NCBI RefSeq assembly: GCF_900141855.1
Contig: NZ_FQYU01000003.1
Span: 370,186 to 434,185, forward strand
Direction: 5' to 3'
From: Pseudozobellia thermophila
GTDB lineage: Bacteria > Bacteroidota > Bacteroidia > Flavobacteriales > Flavobacteriaceae
DNA length: 64,000 nucleotides
In this document: positions 33,531 through 43,745 of the stretch, one piece after another
Layout of the letters: every line of letters begins with the position of its first letter
How positions within the stretch are numbered: the stretch's first letter is position 1
Made by a program: the position numbers and the translations under genes
Notes under the pieces: generated by a model
Databases searched by the model: none
What the model saw: the letters and a program-made list of their open reading frames with translations, nothing else
Told to the model about the DNA's origin: nothing

Positions 33531-34931
33531 TTAAAGAACTTCGTCGTCGTCGGCCAGGTACATGCGTGTACTCTTGGTATAGGTGCCTCCGTTGGCGTCC
33601 TTATATTCCATATCGATATAAAAAGCTTTGTAACCGGCGTCGGGAAACCTGATTTTTTGGGTGACGGTACCGTCGTCCGATGGTTTTAAAGGGATCGACT
33701 TCCATTCTTCGTCCCTAAAATCCCTATCGGTGCTGTTGGTCGACCATAGAAAGGCCGATACCAGGTTATCGGTTTTGGATCCCACCGACAAGGTAGCGGT
33801 ACTATCGTCGAATTGAAGGTTATAGGTGAGGTCGTCATATGGTTTTTTGGCCAAGGTTTGGCCCCAGAAACCGCTGAGAGCCTTTAGGGCTCTTTCCCCA
33901 CCATCTAAATTGTGTCCGGCGTTGGGCGTATAGTGAATGTAATTTTCACCGGGGATATCGTCGATGTAATTCTTTATGGCGTCGACGGGCCAGTACTCGT
34001 CGTTGGTACCAATAAAAATAATTTTTGGCATGGTGAGGTCGGCCCGGTACGAATAAGGGTCGATCATTTGTGTCAATGCCTGGCCATCTTCGGAATTGAC
34101 CGTTTGCGGAATTTCCAGTTTGATATAGTCGTTGATCTGTACACTGTATTCGTTCCATGCCTCAATGTGGTAATCGAGGCTTACGGGCATGTTCAGTACG
34201 TCGATGACCATGGGGGCAATGGCCTCTACCCGTTGGTCACTGGCACCCGTCAACCAAGTGGTCCAACCTCTTTTGGATGCCCCGGTAACGGTAAAGCGAT
34301 TGACTTCCTTGTCGATGCCCTTTGAAAATTCCTGTACGGCATCCATGGCCCTTACGGCACTTTTTACCATAGGGAATAGCAGGGGCCATGTATAGTCCTT
34401 GTCCTTCTTGAAGTTGTGCAGGGTAAAGGAGATCAATTGGTCTTCGACCAGGTCGCCCTCGTACAGCGGTTGCATGGGCACTTGGCGAATGATGGCCGCA
34501 ATGGCCTTGTTTTTGGCGGCCATCAAGGCCATGGGCGCTACCTTGTCGTCCTTGTCCAAGGACTTCCATTTCGGTTCCCCGTCCTTGACGCTACCGCCGG
34601 TAATAAAGAGTAGGGCGCCGTCGTACGAAACGTTATCGGGCACCAATATGGTAAGTTGGTGTTTCCAGGTATGTTCCCTCCATTTTTGGGAGGTCAACAA
34701 TAGGTCGTAAGCCATGGTTCCGTCCAGGTCAAAAGAATCCTTTACGGTCCACTCGTAAGCCCCATCTTCGGTATCGAGATAATTTTCGAGGGCCGTTTCG
34801 GGGGTAACCTCGGGTACGTTCTCCGATTTAAGGCCCATCGTATCTTTCTTGGCCTGTTTACAGGAAAATAAGCTAGCCCCGACCACTACCAGGCAGAGGA
34901 GCAATTTGTTCAATGTAAGGGTTGTTTTCAT
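33531..34931 (-). CDS. PqaA-like alpha/beta-hydrolase lipoprotein
   Basis: The 466-residue lipoprotein (lipobox ASLFSCKQ) matches the PhoPQ-activated pathogenicity-related (PqaA) family. A probable catalytic triad can be read: Ser in VTGASKRGWTTW, Asp in IFIGTNDEYWPVDA and His in TPNAGHNLDGG. Other family marks are LLFITGGSVKDGEPKW and NMPVSLDYHIEAWNEYS. Its biochemical role in the family is unsettled; an esterase or peptidase of the envelope is likely. It is the second gene of the six-gene hydrolase operon, 15 bp after ceramidase-like protein A. PhoPQ control is not implied here. Confidence 0.92.
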   Translation of the reverse strand: MKTTLTLNKLLLCLVVVGASLFSCKQAKKDTMGLKSENVPEVTPETALENYLDTEDGAYEWTVKDSFDLDGTMAYDLLLTSQKWREHTWKHQLTILVPDNVSYDGALLFITGGSVKDGEPKWKSLDKDDKVAPMALMAAKNKAIAAIIRQVPMQPLYEGDLVEDQLISFTLHNFKKDKDYTWPLLFPMVKSAVRAMDAVQEFSKGIDKEVNRFTVTGASKRGWTTWLTGASDQRVEAIAPMVIDVLNMPVSLDYHIEAWNEYSVQINDYIKLEIPQTVNSEDGQALTQMIDPYSYRADLTMPKIIFIGTNDEYWPVDAIKNYIDDIPGENYIHYTPNAGHNLDGGERALKALSGFWGQTLAKKPYDDLTYNLQFDDSTATLSVGSKTDNLVSAFLWSTNSTDRDFRDEEWKSIPLKPSDDGTVTQKIRFPDAGYKAFYIDMEYKDANGGTYTKSTRMYLADDDEVL

Positions 34932-34946
34932 TTGTTGATTTATTTC

Positions 34947-36239
34947 TTATTTCTGAGGTTTAGGACTTTTTTCAATCAGGTCTAGGGCTTCCTTGATGAA
35001 TATTTCCCCGGTCATTTCGCCCAAACTGGTCCTCGACACATACTTGTATCTATCAAAGCTATCAAAGTCTTCCTTGGTAAGTATGTAGCCGAAGGCATCG
35101 TTGGTCAGGCCAAAGAGAAAAGGGTGTGGGGTCGGCATGTTTCTTTTCAGGTAGTACCCGATATTGGGTAGGGCCTCGCCCGGTATGGTCAGTATCTGTG
35201 CAGTGCCCAGGTTGACGAGGTTGACGGTGGCAACGACCGATTTCCCGTCTTCGGAACCCATGCCCAGGGGGGAATGCTGAAGTATAAAGCGCATCATTTC
35301 CGATTCAATGGGAAATTCGACCTCTTTATGCGTACAGTAGAGGCCGGCATTTTTTTGAATGGGGGCATCGGCCACGATCCTTAGGGCCTCGTCGGCCAAA
35401 AGATAGCCGATTCTCTGGCATTCCCTCCAATCGTTGGCCTCCTTTCCGTTTTCCAGACGATTGTCCGCAGTGACCATACCGCCTTGGGCGCCGTTCATAA
35501 AGAGGGCCATACCTCCGGTTCTGTTTTCTATCCTTTCGTTTAGGGGACCGACGAGGTCGGGACTCAGTATACCCCGTTTGTTGCCGATTACTTCGGGGTG
35601 GATCGCGTAGTTGACCAAGGTCGCAATGACCTTGCCCTTCGCTTCACCGGCAGTCCCTATGGCCTGTATAACCCCGCATCTGGGGTCATAAAGTTCGGGA
35701 GCGTAGTAATTGTAGGCGATCTTGCCCTTCGCTTCGCCAATGGCGATTTTCAGGTGGGCCGGCTGAAGCTTGGATTGCGCCTCGTTTACGGCTTGGGCTA
35801 TTTGCCCGGCACACCACTCCAAATATTCGAGGTCGGCGGCGTTCTTGCCCTCCGCATCGGGAAAGGCATAGGCATCCGGGGCACTGTGGGTATGGGTAGC
35901 GCCAATGAGGATGTTTTTGGCGGGTATGTCTTTTATCAATTTTCTTGATTTGTCCCCCAAGGCCGCAGGCCAGCCCAAATTGTCAACGGATACGATGGCT
36001 ACCTTTTCTCCTCCCTTGACGAGGACAAGGACCCTGGCAAACAGGTCCCCTTGTCGGGTGTCGGCGGGTTTAGGCGCTCCCACACCCCCCGATACCGGTA
36101 GCAATGGATCGGGTGTGAGCAGGCGTTTGGCCGATCCTGCAAGTAGTTCTTGCGCCCCAAGGTTCAACGAGATCATTAATACCGTCAGAAGGGACAGGAT
36201 GGTCCGTTCATTTAAACTTAATCGTAGCTTAACCTTCAT
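34947..36239 (-). CDS. Neutral-ceramidase-like amidohydrolase A, secreted
   Basis: This 430-residue protein has a cleavable signal ending at LNLGAQ, unlike its two anchored paralogues. The family motifs are AKRLLTPDPLLP, RVLVLVKGGEKVAIVSVD, the zinc motif IGATHTHSAPDA (THTH 115-118), YAIHPEVIG and LFMNGAQGGMV. As in B and C, the C-terminal immunoglobulin-like domain is missing. As first gene of the hydrolase operon it sits closest to the promoter region shared with the divergent PKD-lipoprotein/SusCD2 operon, so the two operons may respond to the same glycan. Confidence 0.87.
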   Translation of the reverse strand: MKVKLRLSLNERTILSLLTVLMISLNLGAQELLAGSAKRLLTPDPLLPVSGGVGAPKPADTRQGDLFARVLVLVKGGEKVAIVSVDNLGWPAALGDKSRKLIKDIPAKNILIGATHTHSAPDAYAFPDAEGKNAADLEYLEWCAGQIAQAVNEAQSKLQPAHLKIAIGEAKGKIAYNYYAPELYDPRCGVIQAIGTAGEAKGKVIATLVNYAIHPEVIGNKRGILSPDLVGPLNERIENRTGGMALFMNGAQGGMVTADNRLENGKEANDWRECQRIGYLLADEALRIVADAPIQKNAGLYCTHKEVEFPIESEMMRFILQHSPLGMGSEDGKSVVATVNLVNLGTAQILTIPGEALPNIGYYLKRNMPTPHPFLFGLTNDAFGYILTKEDFDSFDRYKYVSRTSLGEMTGEIFIKEALDLIEKSPKPQK

Positions 36240-36516
36240 TTAAATGTTAAAATAATAATGGTTTTGTTAATTTTTGGTATATGAGGCTCACGGGTCATTT
36301 TGTAAAAATATGTTTAAAAAAATAAACTGTTGGATAAGATATTATCATTAATTAATAAAATAATTGAAATTTCTTTAATGGCAAAAATATAGATTTGGAT
36401 GGTGGTTATAGGAATAATTAACAGTTGTTGGTCTGTTGCCCACCTTTTGCGAACTCCCCCCTTGCAATAACTAGTTGGACAGTTTGGTCCTGGATACAAT
36501 CTAAAATTGACTCGAC
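36240..36516. other. Divergent control region, hydrolase operon / SusCD2 operon
   Basis: This very AT-rich gap holds promoters for two operons and no convincing gene. TAGATTTG at 36390-36397 matches the plus-strand -7 consensus, with a TTG at 36364-36366 that is slightly too far (23 bp). GATAAGATATTATC at 36333-36346 is a short inverted repeat and contains TAAGATAT, close to the TTAAGATA boxes seen elsewhere. No minus-strand promoter is convincing. Confidence 0.5.
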
Positions 36517-37467
36517 ATGAGATACACGTACCAAAAATCAATTTTAACGGCCTTGTTCTTGGCGCTTTTTCTTTTTGTTTCATGTGATTCGGATGACGAT
36601 TCCGGCCAAGGGGTTTTTCCCTTATCGGCCGATATTTTCAACTCGGTCAATGGAAAAAGGGTAGCTTTTCAGGGGTTGACCCACAGTGCGGTTTCATGGT
36701 TATGGGATTTTGGCGATGGAACCACGAGCACGGAACAAAATCCGGTTCACGTTTACCCCGAGTCCGGGTATTATACGGCTACCCTAACGGCCACCGATGC
36801 CAATGGGGCGACGGTGACCAAAGAGGTGAACCTTGCGCTCGACATTACCCCCTACGTGCTACTGACCGGGGGAGCCACGGCCGAGGGAGGAAAGACTTGG
36901 CGGCTTTCCAGTGGCCATTCCGATAACGATTACTTTGCCAATGCCGATGCCGATCTTAGCCCTTTCGATGGGGCGCCGAACCCGCTTCCCTCGGGTATCT
37001 TCGGTGCGGGTCTGGGCATGGCCGAGGTGTACGAAGACGAATTTACCTTTCATTATGACGGAAGCTATGAAATGGATCTGAAAGGCGATGGGGCCGCTTT
37101 TAGCGGGTTGCTGTACCAATTCGTTGCCAACGGAGGAGCGGATATCGTCAATGACGGCGGGGCCGATTTCGGACTTTGTACGGCCTCCTTTACGCCCGGG
37201 GCGGAGGCAAGTTTTGTCTATGCGGAAAACGAGGACCTTGAAATCGCATCGGTCTATGGACCCGGTGGGGCATTGACCTTCGAAGGGGTCAGTACCCTGT
37301 CCTTCTCCGACAATGCCTTTGTGGGATTGCTGGATTTTGAAAATCGGGTGATCATTCAGGATATCACGGACAGTTCAATGCGTTTGGTCATGTTCTTGGC
37401 AGCATCGCAAGATTATATAGGTGTAAACACAAACGCCGTTGTGGTGACCTTCGAGGTCGTACGGTAG
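36517..37467 (+). CDS. PKD-domain surface lipoprotein (glycan-binding accessory)
   Basis: The 316-residue lipoprotein (lipobox FLFVSCDS) has a PKD domain at about residues 35-110, with WLWDFGDGTTSTEQNPVHVY. A beta-rich domain of unknown family follows, rich in Gly, Asp and Phe. The second part begins with GGKTWRLSSGHSDND, which resembles lectin-like domains. It precedes SusC2 by 51 bp, the usual place for surface glycan-binding proteins, so it probably helps capture the SusCD2 substrate. No catalytic motif was found. Confidence 0.82.
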   Translation: MRYTYQKSILTALFLALFLFVSCDSDDDSGQGVFPLSADIFNSVNGKRVAFQGLTHSAVSWLWDFGDGTTSTEQNPVHVYPESGYYTATLTATDANGATVTKEVNLALDITPYVLLTGGATAEGGKTWRLSSGHSDNDYFANADADLSPFDGAPNPLPSGIFGAGLGMAEVYEDEFTFHYDGSYEMDLKGDGAAFSGLLYQFVANGGADIVNDGGADFGLCTASFTPGAEASFVYAENEDLEIASVYGPGGALTFEGVSTLSFSDNAFVGLLDFENRVIIQDITDSSMRLVMFLAASQDYIGVNTNAVVVTFEVVR

Positions 37468-37518
37468 TTACGTTTTGCCAATTCCAACATAAAAACCAGA
37501 CTATAATATCTAATTCTT

Positions 37519-40500
37519 ATGAAAAAGCATACTAAGATAAAAGGGCTTCTTTCACAACTTTTGTTCGCCCAACTATGGATGGTCCTCTTGTTGGGGCCCC
37601 AAATGTCCATGGCCCAGGGCAATTCGCTCGTGGTTACCGGTACGGTCAGCTCCGCTGATGACGGTATGCCCCTGCCCGGCGTAAGTATCGTCGTAAAAAA
37701 TACAACCAAGGGGGTAACGACCGACTTTGATGGGAACTACCGTTTGGAAGTCGATGATGCCAATGCCGTTCTGGTATTTTCCTATTTGGGTTTCGAGACC
37801 TATGAGGAAGCGGTCAATGGGCGAACAAGGATCGACGTGTCACTGAATACGAGCACCGAGAACCTCGATGAGGTCGTGGTAACGGCCTTGGGTATAAAAA
37901 GGGAAGATAAGTCCCTTGGTTATTCGGTTGAGAACGTGGCGGGTGAAGAATTGACCCGGGTCGCCCAAGAAAACGTACTTAATTCCCTTTCGGGAAAGGT
38001 GGCCGGGGTAACCTTGAACAATACCGGTGGGACCGGTTCGTCGGTAAGCATGGTGATCAGGGGTGCCATATCGCTGAGTTCCGATAACCAGCCCCTATTC
38101 GTTATCGATGGGGTACCGGTGGCCAATACCTTGAACAATATCGGGGGCTTTGGCGATCGAAACCCGGTGGATTACGGTAATGCCATTTCGGACCTCGATC
38201 CCAACAGCATCGAGGACGTAACCATTTTGAAAGGGCCCAGTGCGGCAGCGCTATATGGTTCGCGGGCCGGGAACGGCGTGGTATTGATTACCACCAAGAA
38301 AGCCGAGAAAGGACAGCGCATGAAGGTGAACTTTACCTCGAATACGGTCTTTGACATCCCCTACCGCTATATCGATACCCAATCCCGTTTTGGTTCGGGC
38401 TACTTTTCGTACTCACCGGCTTCAGAGGGAGGGAGTATGATCATGCCCGATGTTCTCAATACGGGAGGTAACGGTGGCCCCGAACTTGATAAGGGCTATT
38501 TTGCCGTGCAATGGAACTCGCCCTTGGATGCAAATGGAAATCCCATCCCCATCGAACTGAAATCGTATCCGAACAACATCAAGGAATTCGTGAGAAACGG
38601 TATTACCACGACGAACAGTATGACGGTTTCGAGCAGCAATGAAATTGTGAATTATCGCCTAGGGGTTACGGCCATGGACAATTCGGGGGTTATACCCAAT
38701 TCCGACCTACAGCGGAACAGTTTTTCCCTTTCGGCCTCGTCCAATATGAGCGACAAATTAACGGTCAGTACCAATATCAACGTGGTTCATAGCTATGCCG
38801 ATAACCGGCCAGCATCGAACAGGGGTACCAATCCCTTACAGGCGGCCTATAGCATTCCGGCGAATGTTAACATCCTTGATATCAAAGACTATAAACTGCC
38901 GGGTACCGATATCTATAATTTTTCGAGCGACTACGAGAATCCGTGGTTCTTGGCCAACGAGGTCAACAACAGTTTTTCGCGGTTTAGGGTTTACGGTAAT
39001 CTGGCCCTCGACTGGAATGCCTTTCCCGGTTTCAACCTTCGTACCAGCTACAACCTGAACAGTTACAGCCAAACGCAGGAAACCAAGATGGCGCCGGGCT
39101 ACACCCGCGAATCGAACAACGGGACCTACGGGATAGCCGAAACCGACGGACTGGAGACCAATGTCGATCTTTTGGCGAGCTATAACAAGGCTTGGGGCAA
39201 ATTTGATATGACCGTTTCGGCCGGGGGAAATCTGATGTACCAAAGGGATAATGGCCTGATCAACTCGGCGGCGACGGGGGCCGGCCTTATAGTGCCCAAT
39301 CTCTTTACCGTCGATAATATTGCACCGGCAGTACTTCAGTATTCAAGTTATACCACGGAAAGGGCGATAAACAGTGTCTATGCCATGGCCAATTTTGGCA
39401 TGTGGGATATGCTGTACCTCGATCTTACGGCGAGGAACGACTGGTCGAGTACCCTCCCCGTCGATAACCGCTCTTATTTCTATCCCTCGGCCTCCCTAAG
39501 TTTTTTGCTTAGCGAACTCGTAAATATACCCAAGGTCGATCTGTTGAAATTCCGCGGCGGCTGGGCCCAAGTAGGTAACGATACCGATCCCTATCAATTG
39601 GGGGCCTATTATAACAACGCGGGCCAATGGGACAACGCTGTTCTTTACACGGCGCAAAGCGGACTCAATACACCAGGTTTGGAGCCGGAAAAGGCCACCT
39701 CGCATGAATTTGGAGTGGACCTGACGATGTTCGGCAATAGGTTGCGTTTTGAAGGAACCTATTACACGGTAGAGAACAAAAACCAGATCGTACCGAATAT
39801 TCCCATTCCCGGTTCTTCGGGGTATAACAGCGTGAGTATCAATGCCGGGGTCTTGGAAAGCAAGGGTTACGAGCTGTCATTGGGCCTAACCCCGATCAGC
39901 AGCGAGAACTGGAACTGGGACCTAAACCTCAATTTCACCACCAACGAATCAAAAATATTGGCCTTGGCCGATGGGGTAGACTATATTGAGTTTTGGAGCG
40001 ACAACAAAAGCGTGTCCCGCGGATATGTCGCCAATCCCGCAACAGGGGAAGACGGTCTCGTAGGCAATATCTATTCGCCACAAATAAAAAGGGTCACCGA
40101 TGTCAATTCGCCCTATTACAACTACCCTTTACTGGGGCAAGGTGAAGATGCCGAATGGTTGCCCACCGAGGAAAGGGTAAAAGTGGGCAATTATAACCCC
40201 GACTTTATTATGGGGCTGCAGTCGAGCCTGTCGTATAAGAACTTTACCCTGAACCTGACCTTCGACTGGCGATCGGGAGGGCAATATATGTCACAGACCT
40301 CAAGGTATCTGGTAGAAGATGGGTATGGCCAACAGATTCTCGACAATTTGGTCAATCCGGGAATATCGGAACCGGGTCCGGAACTGAAACAATGGGTGCT
40401 TGACAATGCCGATAGGCTGATTTACGGCGAAAATTTCCTTTCCATTGGAGGTCCTCCGGGCGATGGTGGTTTTGCGGAAAGCCTTGGGGGCAGAACCGTC

Positions 40501-40929
40501 TACGATGGTATTTTCAATGCCGGCGTGGTAGGTACGCACGACGAGGACGGCAATTTTATTCTTGACTATGAGAACCTCGGTGAAGTAGGTACCAATTTTA
40601 TACCCTTTTCAGTGGCCAACCCATGGGAATTCGGAACCCCCCATATGTTCGATGCCGATTTTATAAAGCTAAGGGAAGTGTCCATTGGCTACGACCTACC
40701 GGCCAAGTCTTTGGAGCGTATAGGTATTCAGGGCCTCAATTTCTCGATCTACAGCAGGAATATTATGTTATGGACCAAAGATTCGCAATTTGGTGTAGAC
40801 CCTGAAAGGGCCTTTCAGGCGGAAACCAGCTCGGGCAACCGGGGAACCCAGTTTAAGCAAGGTATTGAACGCTATAATGTCGAGCCTTGGCTGGTTCCCA
40901 TAGGAATCAAAATAGGTGTTACTTTTTAA
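37519..40929 (+). CDS. SusC-like TonB-dependent outer-membrane receptor 2
   Basis: The 1136-residue receptor has a signal peptide ending near MSMAQG, a carboxypeptidase-regulatory-like domain (VTGTVSSADDGMPLPGVSIV), LDEVVVTALGIKRED, a plug with PLFVIDGVPV and GPSAAALYGSRAGNGVV, and a barrel ending at IKIGVTF. It is clearly related to SusC1 over its full length, but the extracellular loops differ, so the imported oligosaccharide probably differs. Its SusD partner lies 19 bp downstream. No STN domain for ECF signalling is present. Confidence 0.97.
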   Translation: MKKHTKIKGLLSQLLFAQLWMVLLLGPQMSMAQGNSLVVTGTVSSADDGMPLPGVSIVVKNTTKGVTTDFDGNYRLEVDDANAVLVFSYLGFETYEEAVNGRTRIDVSLNTSTENLDEVVVTALGIKREDKSLGYSVENVAGEELTRVAQENVLNSLSGKVAGVTLNNTGGTGSSVSMVIRGAISLSSDNQPLFVIDGVPVANTLNNIGGFGDRNPVDYGNAISDLDPNSIEDVTILKGPSAAALYGSRAGNGVVLITTKKAEKGQRMKVNFTSNTVFDIPYRYIDTQSRFGSGYFSYSPASEGGSMIMPDVLNTGGNGGPELDKGYFAVQWNSPLDANGNPIPIELKSYPNNIKEFVRNGITTTNSMTVSSSNEIVNYRLGVTAMDNSGVIPNSDLQRNSFSLSASSNMSDKLTVSTNINVVHSYADNRPASNRGTNPLQAAYSIPANVNILDIKDYKLPGTDIYNFSSDYENPWFLANEVNNSFSRFRVYGNLALDWNAFPGFNLRTSYNLNSYSQTQETKMAPGYTRESNNGTYGIAETDGLETNVDLLASYNKAWGKFDMTVSAGGNLMYQRDNGLINSAATGAGLIVPNLFTVDNIAPAVLQYSSYTTERAINSVYAMANFGMWDMLYLDLTARNDWSSTLPVDNRSYFYPSASLSFLLSELVNIPKVDLLKFRGGWAQVGNDTDPYQLGAYYNNAGQWDNAVLYTAQSGLNTPGLEPEKATSHEFGVDLTMFGNRLRFEGTYYTVENKNQIVPNIPIPGSSGYNSVSINAGVLESKGYELSLGLTPISSENWNWDLNLNFTTNESKILALADGVDYIEFWSDNKSVSRGYVANPATGEDGLVGNIYSPQIKRVTDVNSPYYNYPLLGQGEDAEWLPTEERVKVGNYNPDFIMGLQSSLSYKNFTLNLTFDWRSGGQYMSQTSRYLVEDGYGQQILDNLVNPGISEPGPELKQWVLDNADRLIYGENFLSIGGPPGDGGFAESLGGRTVYDGIFNAGVVGTHDEDGNFILDYENLGEVGTNFIPFSVANPWEFGTPHMFDADFIKLREVSIGYDLPAKSLERIGIQGLNFSIYSRNIMLWTKDSQFGVDPERAFQAETSSGNRGTQFKQGIERYNVEPWLVPIGIKIGVTF

Positions 40930-40948
40930 TGGAATATAAACCGCAATC

Positions 40949-42610
40949 ATGATGAAAAGGTTAAGAAATAAAATAGCTGTACTGGTATTGGGTCTGTCCC
41001 TTATAATCTCGTGCCACGGATTGGAAGAGCTTAATGAGAACCCCAACCAAATAGGTTCGGAGAATGTAGACCCCAATCTATTGGTGCCCACTGTTATCAA
41101 TGGCGTGGGCAAAACCGTTGTGAGCCTGGGTTTTGGCGATTTGGCCGGGGTTATGCAACACACCCAAAAAGACGGTTGGTCGAGTGGGCATAACGCTTAC
41201 GATTGGAGTAACGATTCCCATAGTTGGAACGGTTACTACCGCCTATTGACGAACAACAAGACCTTGATCGAAAAGGCGGAAAATGAAAACCTCGATTTTC
41301 ATCAAGGGGTTGGTTTGGTCATGAAAGCATACATATTCGGGCTCATAGCCGATTTATGGGGCGATGCACCGTATACCCAGGCCTTGAGGGGCGATGAAGG
41401 CGCCGAATTCTTCGATGCCCCCTTTGATTCGCAACAGACCATATATGAAGGCATACAGGCCGATTTAAAGGCGGCCAACATTCTGTTGTCAAAGGATCAA
41501 GACAGCTATTTCAGCATTCAGGACAACCAAGATATACTGTACGCCGGTGAAGCGGCGAAGTGGCGAAAATTTGCGAATTCGCTATCGCTGCGGTATTATA
41601 TGCGCTTATCGGAAAAGGAGCCCGAGGTGGCACGACAGGGCATTCGAACCATAGTGTCCGACCCCCAGACCTATCCTTTGATCTTACAGGAATCGGATGA
41701 TGCCAATATGCCCTATATCGGCAATACCACCAGCGACTCATGGCCAACGAATACCAAATTCGATACCGATTCGCAAGGCGCGTATTTCAGGATAAAGATG
41801 GCAAAGACCTTGGTCGATATGCTCCAGGAATTGGAAGACCCCAGGCTGGGGGTATGGGCGAATAAGGTCGATGTTCCCTTGGTATTGGATCCCGGTGCCC
41901 CCGATGGTACCGATTATGTAGATGAAAATGACGGTAAGCGCCATGTTTCACAAGATATTGTCGATGCCTACGAAAATACGGTAGGTTTTCCCGTAGATTA
42001 CGATAGCCTTTATGTGGGCTTGCCCACGGCAATGACCTTTGGGGCCGCCTATAATTTAAGCGAGGATGTTAACCAAGGCACGCTGAACCTTCATGTATCA
42101 CAACTCAACGATATTTATAAGGAGGTAAGCGGTCCGTTGCTCCAGGCTCGCCTGATGTCGGCTGCGGAGGTTAATTTTATCTTGGCCGAGGCGGCTGCAA
42201 AAGGATGGATCACAGGCTCGGCCGAAGCCTATTATAACGAAGGTATCAGGCAATCGTTTAATGCCTGGCAAGTAGAGGGGGCCTACGATGACTATATAAG
42301 CGGGCCGGCCGCCTATAGCGCGCCCGAAGATATAATTATCCAAAAATGGATTTCAAGCTGGTCGGCCGCGGCCGAGGCCTGGTTCGATTATAGAAGGACC
42401 GGATTACCGGCCCTCGAGACCGGCCAAGCTTCCAAAAGAGCGGCTTTGCCCCTGCGTTTTTACTACCACATCGATGAGATAGATAACAACAGTAATGCTG
42501 CCGAGGCAATTGACCGGTTGGAGCCTACCGAATTTAAGGGAGGGGATGCTAGCAATAATAGTGCGTGGTCGAAAACCTGGTTGTTGCAAGGAACCAATAA
42601 ACCGTATTGA
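40949..42610 (+). CDS. SusD-like surface lipoprotein 2 (SusD_2 type)
   Basis: This 553-residue lipoprotein (lipobox LIISCHGL) has the NENPNQIGSENVDPNLL opening and helical core EAAKWRKFANSLSLRYYMRLSE. The C-terminal WISSWSAAAEAWFDYRRTGLP matches SusD1 in placement. It belongs to the same SusD_2 subgroup as SusD1, which suggests that both systems arose from one duplicated ancestor. It works with SusC2 at the surface. A TACAAAATTGTA inverted repeat lies in the 112-bp gap before the aldolase gene, but no clear terminator does. Confidence 0.95.
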   Translation: MMKRLRNKIAVLVLGLSLIISCHGLEELNENPNQIGSENVDPNLLVPTVINGVGKTVVSLGFGDLAGVMQHTQKDGWSSGHNAYDWSNDSHSWNGYYRLLTNNKTLIEKAENENLDFHQGVGLVMKAYIFGLIADLWGDAPYTQALRGDEGAEFFDAPFDSQQTIYEGIQADLKAANILLSKDQDSYFSIQDNQDILYAGEAAKWRKFANSLSLRYYMRLSEKEPEVARQGIRTIVSDPQTYPLILQESDDANMPYIGNTTSDSWPTNTKFDTDSQGAYFRIKMAKTLVDMLQELEDPRLGVWANKVDVPLVLDPGAPDGTDYVDENDGKRHVSQDIVDAYENTVGFPVDYDSLYVGLPTAMTFGAAYNLSEDVNQGTLNLHVSQLNDIYKEVSGPLLQARLMSAAEVNFILAEAAAKGWITGSAEAYYNEGIRQSFNAWQVEGAYDDYISGPAAYSAPEDIIIQKWISSWSAAAEAWFDYRRTGLPALETGQASKRAALPLRFYYHIDEIDNNSNAAEAIDRLEPTEFKGGDASNNSAWSKTWLLQGTNKPY

Positions 42611-42722
42611 ATATCCCCTTATACGGAACTATTTGGTTAAAATATGACAGGTTTCCTACAAAATTGTAGTGGTACATGAACCCACTTTGGTGTTACTTTG
42701 AGGGAACCCTAATCCAAAGACT

Positions 42723-43643
42723 ATGACATTGCCACTAAGAGGGGTAATACCTCCTATGATTACTCCGCTGTTGGAAAACCTTGAGTTGGATACCGTCGGA
42801 CTGGAGCGCTTGATCGAACACCTGATAAAAGGAGGGGTTCACGGTATTTTTCTTTTGGGCACCAATGGGGAAGGGCCCAGTTTGGACTATAGGATACGAA
42901 AGCAATTGGTGGCCGAAACCTGTAAGATCGTGGCCCATAGGGTTCCTGTATTGGTAGGGATTACCGATACCTCACTGGCCTGTAGTTTGGAAATGGCCAA
43001 CTATTCGAAACAAGTGGGAGCCGATATGTTGGTTTTGGCACCGCCATATTATTTCCCCATTTCCCAAGCAGAAATGGTTCGCTATCTAGAGATTATCGTA
43101 CCCCAACTTGAATTGCCTTTTTTGTTGTACGACATTCCCAGTTGTACCAACCTCCATTTAAACCTATCGACCATTAAAAGGGCCGCCCAGCTCGGGGCCA
43201 TCGGGGTTAAGGACAGTTCAGGGGATTTAGGGGCCCTGTATTCCATCATTGAAGCGTTCAAGGACGACGGCAATTTTTCGGTAATCGCGGGAGCGGAACT
43301 TTTTTTATCGGACGTGGTGATGCATGGTGGACACGGGGTCGTGGCAGGTGGGGCCAACATTTTTCCCAGGTTGTTCGTAGACCTGTACGAGGCTTCGGTA
43401 CGCAAAGACTTGGGGCAGGTTGCCCGCCTGAGGCAAAAGATTCTACAAATACATGCAACCCTGTACAACCTGGGCGATTCGTCTACGAGAAGTATAATGG
43501 CCATAAAGGGTTCACTGTCCCTATTGGGCATTTGTTCCGACTATATGGCTCCTCCCTTACATGCTTTTGAAGCTAAGGACAGGCAAAGGATTTCGGACTA
43601 CTTGGCAGGGTTTGAATGGGTCGAGGGCGGTATAAGACACTAG
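42723..43643 (+). CDS. DapA/NanA-family class I aldolase 1
   Basis: The 306-residue TIM-barrel enzyme has the family pyruvate-binding loop LLGTNGEGPS (44-53), the catalytic tyrosine Y136 in LLYDIPSC and the Schiff-base lysine K163 in GVKDSSGD. The loop GTNGE differs from both DapA (GTTGE) and sialate lyase (GSTGE), so lysine synthesis or sialic acid cleavage is not indicated. A 2-keto-3-deoxy sugar acid aldolase or similar reaction is more likely. It has 107 identities with aldolase 2 over the first 168 residues in an ungapped alignment. Confidence 0.88.
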   Translation: MTLPLRGVIPPMITPLLENLELDTVGLERLIEHLIKGGVHGIFLLGTNGEGPSLDYRIRKQLVAETCKIVAHRVPVLVGITDTSLACSLEMANYSKQVGADMLVLAPPYYFPISQAEMVRYLEIIVPQLELPFLLYDIPSCTNLHLNLSTIKRAAQLGAIGVKDSSGDLGALYSIIEAFKDDGNFSVIAGAELFLSDVVMHGGHGVVAGGANIFPRLFVDLYEASVRKDLGQVARLRQKILQIHATLYNLGDSSTRSIMAIKGSLSLLGICSDYMAPPLHAFEAKDRQRISDYLAGFEWVEGGIRH

Positions 43644-43745
43644 TTTGTCCAAATCGGCCAAAACCCCAGAAGGGTCAGAACCCGACGACCAAGTTAAAAA
43701 TTAAAAACCCATAACAAGCATTGTTTTTCGTATAAGCACAACGAG

